Positions 28,571-38,000 of a stretch of 64,000 bases of DNA are shown here, in pieces. The notes under the pieces are model-generated. The model had not been told where the DNA came from. It was given only the letters and a program-made list of their open reading frames with translations, and searched no databases. How positions within the stretch are numbered: the first letter of the stretch is position 1; every line of letters starts with the position of its first letter. Source of the stretch: WTFY01 sp965220895. Its GTDB lineage: Bacteria; Pseudomonadota; Gammaproteobacteria; UBA4575. The position numbers and the translations under genes are program-made. Location of the stretch: NCBI GenBank assembly GCA_965220895.1, contig OZ244850.1, positions 1,674,001 to 1,738,000 of the forward strand, given 5' to 3'.

Positions 28571-30622
28571 GTGAAAGATGTCAAATTCCGTTTTGCCCCA
28601 GAGATATTCATAAGGTTGGGCGAGGAGCTTAATCCTTCTCCATCTGGCGGGCTTATTGAATTAATCAGGAATTCGTACGACGCCGACTCCTCTGTATGTA
28701 CAGTACATTTTGAATATTACAACTATAAAAACGTAATAAGCATTGTCGATGATGGCAACGGAATGTCATTAGACGACATTCGAAATGGTTGGTTCATTCT
28801 AGGGAAATCAAAAAAAAGTAAGAAAAGAACTAGATTAGGCAGGATTCCTATTGGTGATAAAGGGCTTGGTCGTTTGGCTGCATTACGATTAGGTAAAGAA
28901 GTAACAATAACTACACGTTGCATTGATACCCCTAATGTTCAAAATTCGTTTCATATAAATTGGTCCGACTACAAAAACATCGAAACAATTGATCAAATTG
29001 AGTTTGAGGTAGATCAAACTAGAAGTGAAAATCCTCCAGGGACAGAAATTACGATAAGTGATGTAACTGCAGAATTTGGACGTAGGGAAATCAAAAAACT
29101 TGCTAGAGAAATGGTATTACTGGCAGATCCCTTTGGGGAAGATCCGCATGGATTTCAGCCTAAATTAAAGATATTTCAACATCGGGATTTAGAAAATTTA
29201 GTACTACACCGCTATTTTGATCAAGCAGAACTCATACTTAATTTAGATATCAACGAAGATGGTAAAGCATTTGCCACTGTGACTGACTATCATGGACAGG
29301 AACTTTATCAAGGGGATCATTCTGATATTAAAGGTAATGACAAAAAGTATAAGTGCCCAAGCTTAAAATTCAATTTATGGATTTATATTTTAGCAGCTGA
29401 AAAATTTGTTGGAAGAATTGCAAGGATGAGTGAAGTCAAACAATGGCTTGGAGAGTTTGGGGGTATTCACGTATATCAGAATAACATGCGGGTCGGGCCT
29501 TACGGAGATCGTGGCAATGATTGGTTAGAGCTAAATTTATTAAGGTCAAGAAGCCCAGAGTTAATGCCGTCCACAAATACTTCAATTGGCAAAATATCTA
29601 TCTCAGAAAATGATTTACTTGTTCAAAAAACAGATCGAAGCGGATTTATAGAAAGCGAGGCATTTAATGAGATAAAGGATGCGTGTACTGATACATTGAA
29701 ATGGATGCAAAAAAGAAGAATAGAACAGAGAGATAAACAGGCCAGACAAGAAAAATTAAAATTAGAAAAGGAAAAGGAGAAGAGTCGGCAAAGTATCGAT
29801 GAGGAGATTAGTGCTCTACCAAAGCAAAACAGGCTTGCCCTTAGAAGGAAGTTCGCTGAATATGAGAAAAAGCGTGATAAGAAAGAAAGAAATCTCCAGA
29901 GAGAAGTTCAACTAAGCCGCACGCTGAGTACAGCAGGCATAGCTGCTGCTCTTTTTTCACATGAATCCGCGAACAATCCAATACAGTTAATAAAAAGTAA
30001 TACAAGAGCAGTTAAACGAAAACTTCAGAAATTACTTTCAGCAAAAAAATATGATGAACAATTCCTAAGGCCGATTGAAAGAATACTGAGGTCAGCTGAT
30101 GCATTGTCTGTTTTGTCTACTTTCACGTTAAGCATTGTGGAAGCAGATAAAAGAAGAGAACAGAAGGTATTTATACATAAAACAATAAATGAAATTCTTG
30201 ATCAATTTTCTCTTTTTCTGATTGCAAGAAAAATTAAATATGAAATTCAATTCGATAATGGCAATCCGTTTTATAATGGAAATATTGCAACTATAGAAGC
30301 AGTGGTAGCTAACCTATTAGCTAATTCGATACAAGCCTTTGAAAGGAAATCTATCAGACAACGAAAGATTGTAATAAAAACCATTATTCTAGATGGTGGC
30401 TTTTTGGAGATTCACATACTAGATAACGGCCCAGGAATAAAAGATATTAGTATTCACGATATATGGCTACCCGGTGAAACAACAAGAAAAAAAGGTACCG
30501 GCCTTGGTTTGGCAATAGTCCGCGACTCTGTGATAGATATTGGTGGCACCGTAGAAGCAAAAGCAGAGGGTGAATTAGGGGGTGCAGGGGTAATTGTGAG
30601 ATTGCCCATTATCGGCGCATAA
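28571..30622 (+). CDS. Dual GHKL protein: MORC/Hsp90-like ATPase plus histidine-kinase module
   Basis: 683 residues from a GTG start four bases after the methylase stop. N-terminal GHKL ATPase: ELIRNSYDAD (30-39), DDGNGM (60-65), IGDKGLGRLAA (94-104). An S5-like region follows: GGIHVYQNNMRVGPYGDRGNDWL (297-319). A charged coiled coil covers about 380-450. The C-terminal part is a histidine kinase: H-box FSHESANNP with His464, N-box NLLANSIQAF (581-590), DNGPGI (618-623) and GTGLGLAIV (642-650). No membrane segment, so cytoplasmic. Having both a nucleic-acid-clamp type ATPase and a phosphodonor kinase in one chain suggests sensing coupled to phosphorylation of the receiver protein encoded next (inference). 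Confidence 0.88.
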   Translation: MKDVKFRFAPEIFIRLGEELNPSPSGGLIELIRNSYDADSSVCTVHFEYYNYKNVISIVDDGNGMSLDDIRNGWFILGKSKKSKKRTRLGRIPIGDKGLGRLAALRLGKEVTITTRCIDTPNVQNSFHINWSDYKNIETIDQIEFEVDQTRSENPPGTEITISDVTAEFGRREIKKLAREMVLLADPFGEDPHGFQPKLKIFQHRDLENLVLHRYFDQAELILNLDINEDGKAFATVTDYHGQELYQGDHSDIKGNDKKYKCPSLKFNLWIYILAAEKFVGRIARMSEVKQWLGEFGGIHVYQNNMRVGPYGDRGNDWLELNLLRSRSPELMPSTNTSIGKISISENDLLVQKTDRSGFIESEAFNEIKDACTDTLKWMQKRRIEQRDKQARQEKLKLEKEKEKSRQSIDEEISALPKQNRLALRRKFAEYEKKRDKKERNLQREVQLSRTLSTAGIAAALFSHESANNPIQLIKSNTRAVKRKLQKLLSAKKYDEQFLRPIERILRSADALSVLSTFTLSIVEADKRREQKVFIHKTINEILDQFSLFLIARKIKYEIQFDNGNPFYNGNIATIEAVVANLLANSIQAFERKSIRQRKIVIKTIILDGGFLEIHILDNGPGIKDISIHDIWLPGETTRKKGTGLGLAIVRDSVIDIGGTVEAKAEGELGGAGVIVRLPIIGA

Positions 30623-30625
30623 ATC

Positions 30626-31312
30626 ATGGGATTAATGCAATACTTACCTCATAACGCCAAAATTGCGATATATGATGATCAGGATGACTCAAGAGAGTCA
30701 TTTGTCGATAACGTCTGCGAAGCAGGGTATGTACCAGAACCTATTGAAGAACCGCTTTTTACCATCGATGAATGTGTTAATCGTTTATTAAATTTTGATG
30801 GAGTCCTAATAGATCATAGATTAAGCCCAGGTAACTTTGGGGATTACACGGGCGCTGAAGTAGTAAGACGTTTATATTCTTTAAAGAAGCCAGCGCTCCT
30901 GATTACTGCTTGGGCTTATGGAGATCCGGAAGCACTTCAACCGTTTAACAAGTATTTGGTCAATGTTGTTAAGAAAGGCGAAGATGATGAAATCGAACAA
31001 ATTCAAACAGGTTTTAAAACATATGTGGATGAAATGAATAATATTTTTGCGCCAGAAAGAAAACCAACCAGAACCATAATAGTAGTCGCGTCTGACTTTG
31101 AAGCCAATGAAGGATTAAATCGAGTGGAGGCATTTCTTCCATCTTGGAATCCTAAAGAAGGGATAACCTTTCCAATTGATGTAGTTCCTGAAGAGTTTAG
31201 ACCTCGTCTAAAGAAAGATCAGTGTTTTTTAGTTAATGCAAATACTGGTGCCCAATCCCAGCATGAATTATTTTTCGAAAATTTCGGCCTAGCACCGAAT
31301 CCAGATGAATAA
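30626..31312 (+). CDS. Receiver-domain response regulator with unknown C-terminal part
   Basis: 228 residues, beginning three bases after the kinase stop. The receiver signature is complete: acidic pair D17/D18 in IYDDQDD, phospho-acceptor D63 in VLIDHRL, T94 in LLITAWA and Lys116/117 in VVKKGEDD. There is no DNA-binding domain; the last 80 residues (IIVVASDFEANEGLNRVEAFLPSW...) match nothing I know and could contact the effector encoded next. It is the obvious phosphotransfer partner for the upstream kinase. Confidence 0.87.
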   Translation: MGLMQYLPHNAKIAIYDDQDDSRESFVDNVCEAGYVPEPIEEPLFTIDECVNRLLNFDGVLIDHRLSPGNFGDYTGAEVVRRLYSLKKPALLITAWAYGDPEALQPFNKYLVNVVKKGEDDEIEQIQTGFKTYVDEMNNIFAPERKPTRTIIVVASDFEANEGLNRVEAFLPSWNPKEGITFPIDVVPEEFRPRLKKDQCFLVNANTGAQSQHELFFENFGLAPNPDE

Positions 31313-32190
31313 TGTCAGAGCTTCATATAGTCGACGTAAAACATGGCAATGCTGCTGTACTAGTTGACTCCAAACAAATCACCATTTTTGATGTTGGGTT
31401 AAGACAGCGATTACTCCAATACCTCCTAGACAATAATTTTAATTATATTGAGGCAATAATTATTTCTCATGCTGATGCAGATCATGCTGGGGGATTAATC
31501 GATATATTAATAGACAAGAATATTTACATAAACAACATATATATAAATACAGATCCAGAACAAACAAGTGCAACCTGGAGAGCAATAAGAGTCGCATTAA
31601 AAATAGCTGCTGAATCAAATGCAGTAAATGTTAGAAATATTCATACTGGTACATCGCAAGATTTTAATTATGGATTGATCAATATTGAAATAGTTGCCCC
31701 AGATACTGACACAGCACTCGCAGGTATTGGTGGGCGAGATGCTAACGGAAATGCAATTAATCGACATTCATTAAATGTAGTCGTTAAATTAGGAGTTAAT
31801 GAAAGAGATTTAGTTCTCCTCCCAGGGGACATCAATAACAATGGATTAAAGTTGATTGGGACAAATGGTATCTCAATAGAAGCGGAAGTAATGATATTCC
31901 CACATCATGGAGGGAACCCGGGGCCGCAAGATCCAATCAAATTCACTGAGAAAATTTATGAAATGGTTAATCCAGATGTTGTTGTATTCTCAGTGGGTGA
32001 TAGACATAGAAATCATCCAAGGAGTGAGATTTTACAAAAAATAATGGACCTAGATAACAATTGTGCAATGTTATCAACAGGTGATGCATTAGCTTTATCG
32101 GAGATAATCGAAAATAACGCTGGTTGTGACCATAGAAATAACGTAGGTAATATTAAGTTTAGATTGGATAGGGATCCAATCGAATACTAA
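31312..32190 (+). CDS. ComEC-like metallo-beta-lactamase-fold hydrolase
   Basis: 292 residues; its ATG shares one base with the receiver gene's TAA (TAATG), so translation is coupled. The metal-binding HADADH is at 53-58, followed by RHSLNVVVKL (151-160), LLPGD (169-173) and FPHHGG (196-201), the pattern of the soluble MBL domain of ComEC rather than of class B lactamases. Related domains cut nucleic acids or nucleotides, so it is a plausible effector. No signal peptide or membrane segment is seen. Substrate unknown. Confidence 0.87.
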   Translation: MSELHIVDVKHGNAAVLVDSKQITIFDVGLRQRLLQYLLDNNFNYIEAIIISHADADHAGGLIDILIDKNIYINNIYINTDPEQTSATWRAIRVALKIAAESNAVNVRNIHTGTSQDFNYGLINIEIVAPDTDTALAGIGGRDANGNAINRHSLNVVVKLGVNERDLVLLPGDINNNGLKLIGTNGISIEAEVMIFPHHGGNPGPQDPIKFTEKIYEMVNPDVVVFSVGDRHRNHPRSEILQKIMDLDNNCAMLSTGDALALSEIIENNAGCDHRNNVGNIKFRLDRDPIEY

Positions 32191-32352
32191 AGATTTAAAG
32201 GATAGCTGGGTAGAAAATAAGAGTAGACTTATGCGCCTAGCTTAGTAAAGGATCAAGCTGAAGTTCCGGGCGCTTATATGATAACGGAAAACGTCACTAT
32301 GGATGTTGGCAGTAGGGAAACACATCTCATCCGATACATTTCAAATTTAAAA

Positions 32353-32649
32353 ATGAAATGGCTTATATCTGCACTGGTTGTAAGCTGCTTTATGATGGTG
32401 CCTGTGTCAGCAGAACCAGACCTTAAAGTTCAGCGGTTGAAAGATGAAATTGCGAAACTTGATACTACCCCCTGCTCGACTCAAATTTATTTCAAGAAGC
32501 TAGCAGAATGGGTTATCACTTGTCCTGATTGCTCATACGTTTCTGCTAATAGGTTTTACCCAAAAAAAGTGATTCGTTTAATTGATGACAATGCCATCGA
32601 TGGTGTACTTAGCATGAATAAATTACTGTCGCTTTTAGGGGGTTGTTAG
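32353..32649 (+). CDS. Small secreted protein, hypothetical
   Basis: 98 residues from the ATG at 32353. MKWLISALVVSCFMMVPVSA is a signal peptide with likely cleavage after VSA. The mature part contains paired cysteines (TPCSTQ, TCPDCSY, final GGC) that could form disulfides in the periplasm. The frame extends upstream to 32278, but that start would bury the signal peptide. No family recognised; it lies 162 bases after the MBL gene and may not belong to that operon. Confidence 0.55.
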   Translation: MKWLISALVVSCFMMVPVSAEPDLKVQRLKDEIAKLDTTPCSTQIYFKKLAEWVITCPDCSYVSANRFYPKKVIRLIDDNAIDGVLSMNKLLSLLGGC

Positions 32650-32682
32650 ACTGCCAGACAGTCTGGCTACGGACATCAGTAT

Positions 32683-33633
32683 ATGAGTGTGGACAGATCT
32701 TATTACCGTATCATGCTGGGCAGGAAGAGCTCCTTCGCGGCCGAATGTCACGATGAATGTTGGTTTGGTGGAGGCTGGAGTATTTCTCAAAATTTAACAA
32801 ACGAATTGACCGAAGACTTTCGGGACTTCAACGCTAAATTTATCCCAATTTATCTTGAAGCCAATCCCGGAAAAAGCAAGGTTGCAGCGGGCCTCGCTTG
32901 CGGCATGCTTCATACCATTTGCAAGGGCATCCAGCAGGGTGACATTGTGCTTTGTCCCGATGGAAAGGGCTCGTATTGGGCGGGTAAAGTTGCTAGTGAT
33001 TACACATACGTTCCAGACCACAAGTTGCCGCACAGGCGGAAGGTGGAATGGTTTCCAAAAATGATCGCGCGCAGTGACATGAGTGTAAGTCTGCAACGTT
33101 CGACCGGTGCAATTGGCACCGTTAGCCACATTACAAAGCACAAAGACGAAGTTGAAGGATTTCTTGCTGGCCACACCGAGCAAACACTGATATCCACAGA
33201 CGAACTTGTTGAAGATGCGTCGGTCTTTGCGCTTGAGAAGCATTTGGAGGAGTTTCTCATCAAAAATTGGGCTTCTACCGAGTTTTCAAGGATGTACAAG
33301 ATCTTTGAGGATGAGGGTGAGCTTGTTGGCCAGCAATACCCTACGGACACTGGGCAAATTGATATTCTTGCTATCAGCAAGGACGGTAAGGAACTTTTGG
33401 TCTTGGAGCTCAAGAAAGGGCGTGCCAGCGATGCAGTGGTTGGTCAAGTTCAACGGTACATGGGATATGTGATGGACGAACTTGCTGAACAGGGACAGAC
33501 GGTGCGTGGGTGTATCATCGCACTTGAGGATGATATCCGCCTGAAGCGTGCGTTACGAGCTACTACCAATATAGATTTCTACCGCTACCAGGTGAAATTC
33601 AAGCTTTTCAAGGGCTGTAATGGTGAAGGCTGA
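32683..33633 (+). CDS. PUA/EVE-like region plus NucS-like PD-(D/E)XK nuclease
   Basis: 316 residues. The C-terminal third is a NucS/DUF91-type nuclease: Glu in ALEKHLEEFLIKNW, Asp227 in GQIDILA, ELK at 242-244 and QVQRYMGYV at 255-263, a complete PD-(D/E)XK core. The N-terminal half has GDIVLCPDGKGSYWAG then DYTYVPDHKLPHRRKVEW, a pattern like PUA/EVE-type domains that read modified bases. This layout suggests a restriction-type enzyme, perhaps modification-dependent. The ATG at 32683 follows the small secreted gene by 33 bases. Base composition is less AT-rich than the preceding operon, so it may have come separately. Confidence 0.75.
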   Translation: MSVDRSYYRIMLGRKSSFAAECHDECWFGGGWSISQNLTNELTEDFRDFNAKFIPIYLEANPGKSKVAAGLACGMLHTICKGIQQGDIVLCPDGKGSYWAGKVASDYTYVPDHKLPHRRKVEWFPKMIARSDMSVSLQRSTGAIGTVSHITKHKDEVEGFLAGHTEQTLISTDELVEDASVFALEKHLEEFLIKNWASTEFSRMYKIFEDEGELVGQQYPTDTGQIDILAISKDGKELLVLELKKGRASDAVVGQVQRYMGYVMDELAEQGQTVRGCIIALEDDIRLKRALRATTNIDFYRYQVKFKLFKGCNGEG

Positions 33634-33708
33634 CCGAACACATAAGATGATGCCAGACATATCAATTGTTCTTTCTCAAAGAGTGTAGGGCTGCTTATAT
33701 ACCCTAGC

Positions 33709-34479
33709 TCACTTAAGTAGTTCTTCTGCTTGGCTTCTATTTACAGAAGATATATATCCAATAATCCCTTCGCGCTGATCATGGCTTTCAGCCTGTATGT
33801 AGGCTGTTTCAAACATTTTCATTCTATTTTTCGTTATCTCCAGTAGGTTGTGGGAAAGCTCTATATTGAATGCGGTGATTTTTTCAGACGGCCCTTGTTC
33901 TTTTCTGGGGTTTAGGAAAAATCTTGACCGGACAGCAGATGCTTTTATGTCTTTTAGGATTTCAATGATGTGGTCTCTATCATCACCAGAGACAATTATG
34001 TCATCCATATAGACACTCAAAACATAATCTTTTGTATGATGTATCTCATCCAGCACACTTCCAAGCTTGCTCTTGTTCAGGCACATAGATGCAATGATGG
34101 GAGATTGAACAAAGCCAAACGGAAGAACGTATTGCGCTAATTCTTTATCTGGATGTAGTACAGTTGAGGCTATTGCAATCTCTTTTGCGTCTGCGTAAAG
34201 AAAATAGCTCTTGAGGCACCTAATAATTTTACTTTTATTTACGCAGCCAAAAAAATCTTCAATGTCAAGACGTGCAAAATAGGACTTATCAAGATGTGAT
34301 CGCAAAGCTTTTACATGTCCCCCATCTTTCAGGTGAAAATAGTAGCTAGGACAACCCCAACGAGCCGCGATGGCTTCTTTCACATAATTCCCATAGTCCA
34401 CTGACTCTTCACTGGGAATAAAAATCCAAGCACCAGACTTTATCTGAAATTTGTGAATCCACCTTGCAATAAAAGGCAT
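33709..34479 (-). CDS. Compact stand-alone reverse transcriptase
   Basis: 256 residues containing the RT core only. Motif A: YFARLDIEDFFGCV with Asp72; the GFVQSPIIASMCL block at 122-134; catalytic YMDD at 157-160; and NPRKEQGPSEKITAF in the thumb-proximal part. No maturase, endonuclease or nitrilase-like domain is fused. Position in a defence island suggests an antiviral RT (retron or DRT-like) rather than a group II intron. The frame is closed by a stop just before the ATG at 34479, which has no good ribosome site. A small upstream ORF with a strong Shine-Dalgarno overlaps the start. Confidence 0.88.
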   Translation of the reverse strand: MPFIARWIHKFQIKSGAWIFIPSEESVDYGNYVKEAIAARWGCPSYYFHLKDGGHVKALRSHLDKSYFARLDIEDFFGCVNKSKIIRCLKSYFLYADAKEIAIASTVLHPDKELAQYVLPFGFVQSPIIASMCLNKSKLGSVLDEIHHTKDYVLSVYMDDIIVSGDDRDHIIEILKDIKASAVRSRFFLNPRKEQGPSEKITAFNIELSHNLLEITKNRMKMFETAYIQAESHDQREGIIGYISSVNRSQAEELLK

Positions 34480-34606
34480 GACGAGTTGTTATATTTGTGG
34501 AGTAGTTAAAAGTCATGCTCAACAACGACAATAACTCTTGCGAAAGCTTAATAAAAGCAATCGCAAGCAGTATGCGTTGCTGAGCAAGGTGATAATTAGA
34601 TTTCAT
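34409..34606 (-). CDS. Possible leader ORF overlapping the reverse transcriptase
   Basis: 65 codons starting at an ATG preceded by TAAGGAGGT, the strongest ribosome-binding site in this region, and running 71 bases into the RT gene in another frame. The first 30 residues (MKSNYHLAQQRILLAIAFIK...) form an amphipathic helix; the overlapping part looks non-coding in this frame. It may couple translation to the RT start or be the 5' part of a frameshifted RT. No homologue known to me. Confidence 0.35.
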   Translation of the reverse strand: MKSNYHLAQQRILLAIAFIKLSQELLSLLSMTFNYSTNITTRHAFYCKVDSQISDKVWCLDFYSQ

Positions 34607-34619
34607 AATTACCTCCTTA

Positions 34620-35002
34620 TCTCTATAGTCCGACGTACCTCGCGCAATGCGCATGACTTTAAAACCAGCAAGGAGGCATCACCATGAGATGTACATGGGC
34701 ATGCATCCTACAATCACGTAATGTGACATTCAGATAAGGAAGGTGTACAAAACACCTAACGCCGGACATCTTTAAGTTAGCATTGGAATAATGTCTAATC
34801 AATGACCTCGCAAAAATATTTGTTCGCCAAAACTTCGTTCTAAACTTTGGAAATCAACAAACTACATATTCTTACTAAGAGAGGTATTCTCGGATATATA
34901 TTACTTTTGAAGGTATCTCCGTAAACTGGCGATGGATACAATTCATTCATTTCAGTAAGCAGATAAAAATTCTAACGTCTCTTTGGTTACAGGAATAAGC
35001 TA
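34620..35002. other. Non-coding stretch between the RT and the type ISP gene
   Basis: About 380 bases without a convincing ORF, AT-rich, upstream of both divergent genes. It must carry their promoters. Given its position 5' of a reverse transcriptase it is also the place to look for a structured template RNA; I see short repeats (for example TACATGGGCATGCAT near 34692) but no structure I can call with confidence. Confidence 0.4.
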
Positions 35003-38000
35003 GTGACAGCACTGCAAAATCTTCTCAGCGAGTTTCGTTCCACTGCGAAGACAGAGCGTGAAAAGGGCAGCTATTTCGAAGAGCTGATCGTTCAATACTT
35101 GAGGGTTGAGCCAGCCTACCAGGACCAGTACAGCAATGTATGGCCGTATGCCGAGTGGGCTAGAGAGGAAGGTAAAGAGTATAGAAGAGACGCGTCTGAT
35201 GAAGGCATAGATCTGGTGGCAAAGACCCGGGGTACGAACGAGTATCACGCCATCCAGTGCAAATTCTATGATCCCGACCACACGATAGCTAAACCAGATA
35301 TCGACAGCTTTTTTACTGCTTCCGGCCAGCATCCTTTCCGACACCGCCTGATTATTGCCTCCACTGACAAGTGGAATACCAGGGCAGAAAAGGCTCTCAA
35401 GGAACAGCAAATTCCGGTAACACGAATAGATCTGGCGGCCTTGGAAGCCAGCCAGATTGACTGGTCTCAATTTGCGTCGAACAAAGCGCCGGTACTCAAG
35501 GAACAGAAGGTCCTCAGACCTCACCAGAAAGAGGCACTGAAGCGTGTATGTGATGAGTTGGCAAAGACGGATCGGGGCAAGATGATCATGGCTTGCGGAA
35601 CGGGGAAGACGCTGGTTGCCCTGAAAATTGCTGAGCAGATGGCAGGTGCTGGGGGGCAGGTATTGTTTCTGGTGCCTAGCTTGGCCTTGTTGTCACAGAC
35701 CCTAACCGAGTGGACACAGCAAAAGGGTATACCTATGCACAGCTTTGCAGTGTGTTCCGACAGTCATGTCGGCAAAAAACGAAAGCGGTCTGATGACCGG
35801 GTGGAGATGCTGGTCCACGAGTTGCGTTATCCAGCCACGACCGAGGCCTCAAGCTTGGCGGCAGAGATAGCCAAGCGCCATGACCAGGACCATATGAGCG
35901 TGGTGTTTTCAACCTACCACTCCATTGAAGTGCTTCATGAGGCTCACAGTAAATATGGCATGGCAGCCTTTGACCTGATTATTTGTGATGAGGCACACCG
36001 CACAACCGGAGCTACCTTTGAAGGTACCGAAGAAAGCCATTTTGTCAGAGTGCATGACAACGAATACATCCAAGGCGCCAAACGCCTGTATATGACGGCC
36101 ACCCCCCGTATCTATGGGGATGTCTCCAAGGTCAAGGCAGAAGAGAGCGACATCACGCTTTGCTCAATGGATAACGAGCAGCAGTACGGCAAGGATCTGT
36201 ATGTGCTCAGCTTTTCCGATGCTGTACAGCGGGACCTGCTGGTGGATTACAAGGTCATCGTGCTGGCCATGGACGAGGCCCACATCAGCAAACGGCTGCA
36301 AACCATGCTGGCCGATGAGAACAACCAGCTCCGGGTCGATGATGCGGCCAAGATCGTAGGCTGCTGGAAGGCCTTGAGCAAGGAAGACCTAAAGGAAGAT
36401 ACGGGGTCAGATGCGGCGATCATGCAACGTGCGGTGGCTTTTTGTCAGGTGATTGAACACCAGCCGGGTAAAACCAGAACGCACAAGGTCAGCTCAAAAC
36501 ATATCGCTGCCATGTTTCAGCCGGTGGTGGAGGAATACCAGACCCTGGAAGACACGCCTACCTCCGTGGTCTGTGAGGCACAGCATGTCGACGGCAGCAT
36601 GAATGCCAGCATCAAGGAGTCCAAACTTGCCTGGCTCAGGTCTGACCCTCCAGAAAACCATTGTCGCATCCTGTCCAATGTACGTTGTCTTTCAGAAGGG
36701 GTCGATGTGCCTGCCTTGGACGCAGTACTGTTCCTGACTCCTCGCAACAGCCAGGTCGATGTCGTGCAGTCCGTAGGGCGAGTGATGCGCAAGGCCCCCG
36801 GCAAGGAACGCGGGTATGTGATTCTGCCTATCGTGATTCCTGCCAGAGTGCCGCCGCATGAGGCGTTAAACGATAACAAGGCATACCGAGTTGTCTGGCA
36901 GGTCCTGCAGGCACTGCGCTCACACGATGACCATTTTGATGCGTTTGTGAACAAGCTGGACCTGGTAGGTCAGGAGAACCGAAAGATGGAAGTGATTGCC
37001 ATTGCCGACAATCTTTCCAAACCTGCCACCAGGGAGAAACATCCCGGCAAGGGTCACACCATCGGTAAACCGGAGCCAACTTACCCAAAGGAAGTACAGC
37101 CGGCCTTTCAGTTTGAAGTGGGTGACATCGAGCGGGCCATCTATGCAAAGGTGGTGCAGAAGTGTGGCCGCAGACTGTATTGGGAGGAGTGGGCCACGGA
37201 TATTGCGGAGATTGCCCAGACACACATCACCCGTATCACCACGATTGTCACTAATGCAGCCAACGCCAGGGAGGCAGGTGCATTCCAGGCCTTTGCCAAT
37301 GAATTACGTGATGATTTGAACGATAGCATCACGGATGAGGAAGTCATCGAGATGCTGGCGCAGCACCTGATCACCAGGCCGGTATTCGATGCGCTGTTTG
37401 AGGATGCCAATTTTACCAGTCAGAACCCGGTGTCCAAAGCCATGCAGAGCGTGCTAGATGTGTTGCAGGAACATCATCTGGAAAAAGAAGCAGAGACCCT
37501 GAATAAGTTCTATCAAAGTGTCAGCATGCGGGCTTCCGGGATTGAGACGATTGAAGGAAAACAGCGCATTGTGGTTGAGCTGTATGACAAGTTTTTCCGC
37601 AACGCATTCCCGCGCATGACGGAGCGTCTAGGAATCGTGTACACCCCTATCGAGGTGGTGGATTTTATTATCCATTCGGTCAACGACGTGCTGCAGCAGG
37701 AATTTGGACAAACACTAGGATCGGAAGGTGTGCACATCCTGGATCCATTTGCGGGTACTGGAACCTTTATTACCCGGCTGCTTCAAAGTGGCCTGATCAA
37801 GCCTGAAGAGCTACCCAATAAGTACAAAAACGAAATTCATGCCAACGAGATTGTCTTGCTAGCCTACTACATTGCCGCGATCAATATCGAAACGGTCTAT
37901 CACAGCCTTGTGGGTAAAGACGATGCTACTTATCAGCCGTTTGAAGGGATCTGCCTGACGGACACCTTCCAGATGTACGAATCCGAAGACATGCTGGATG

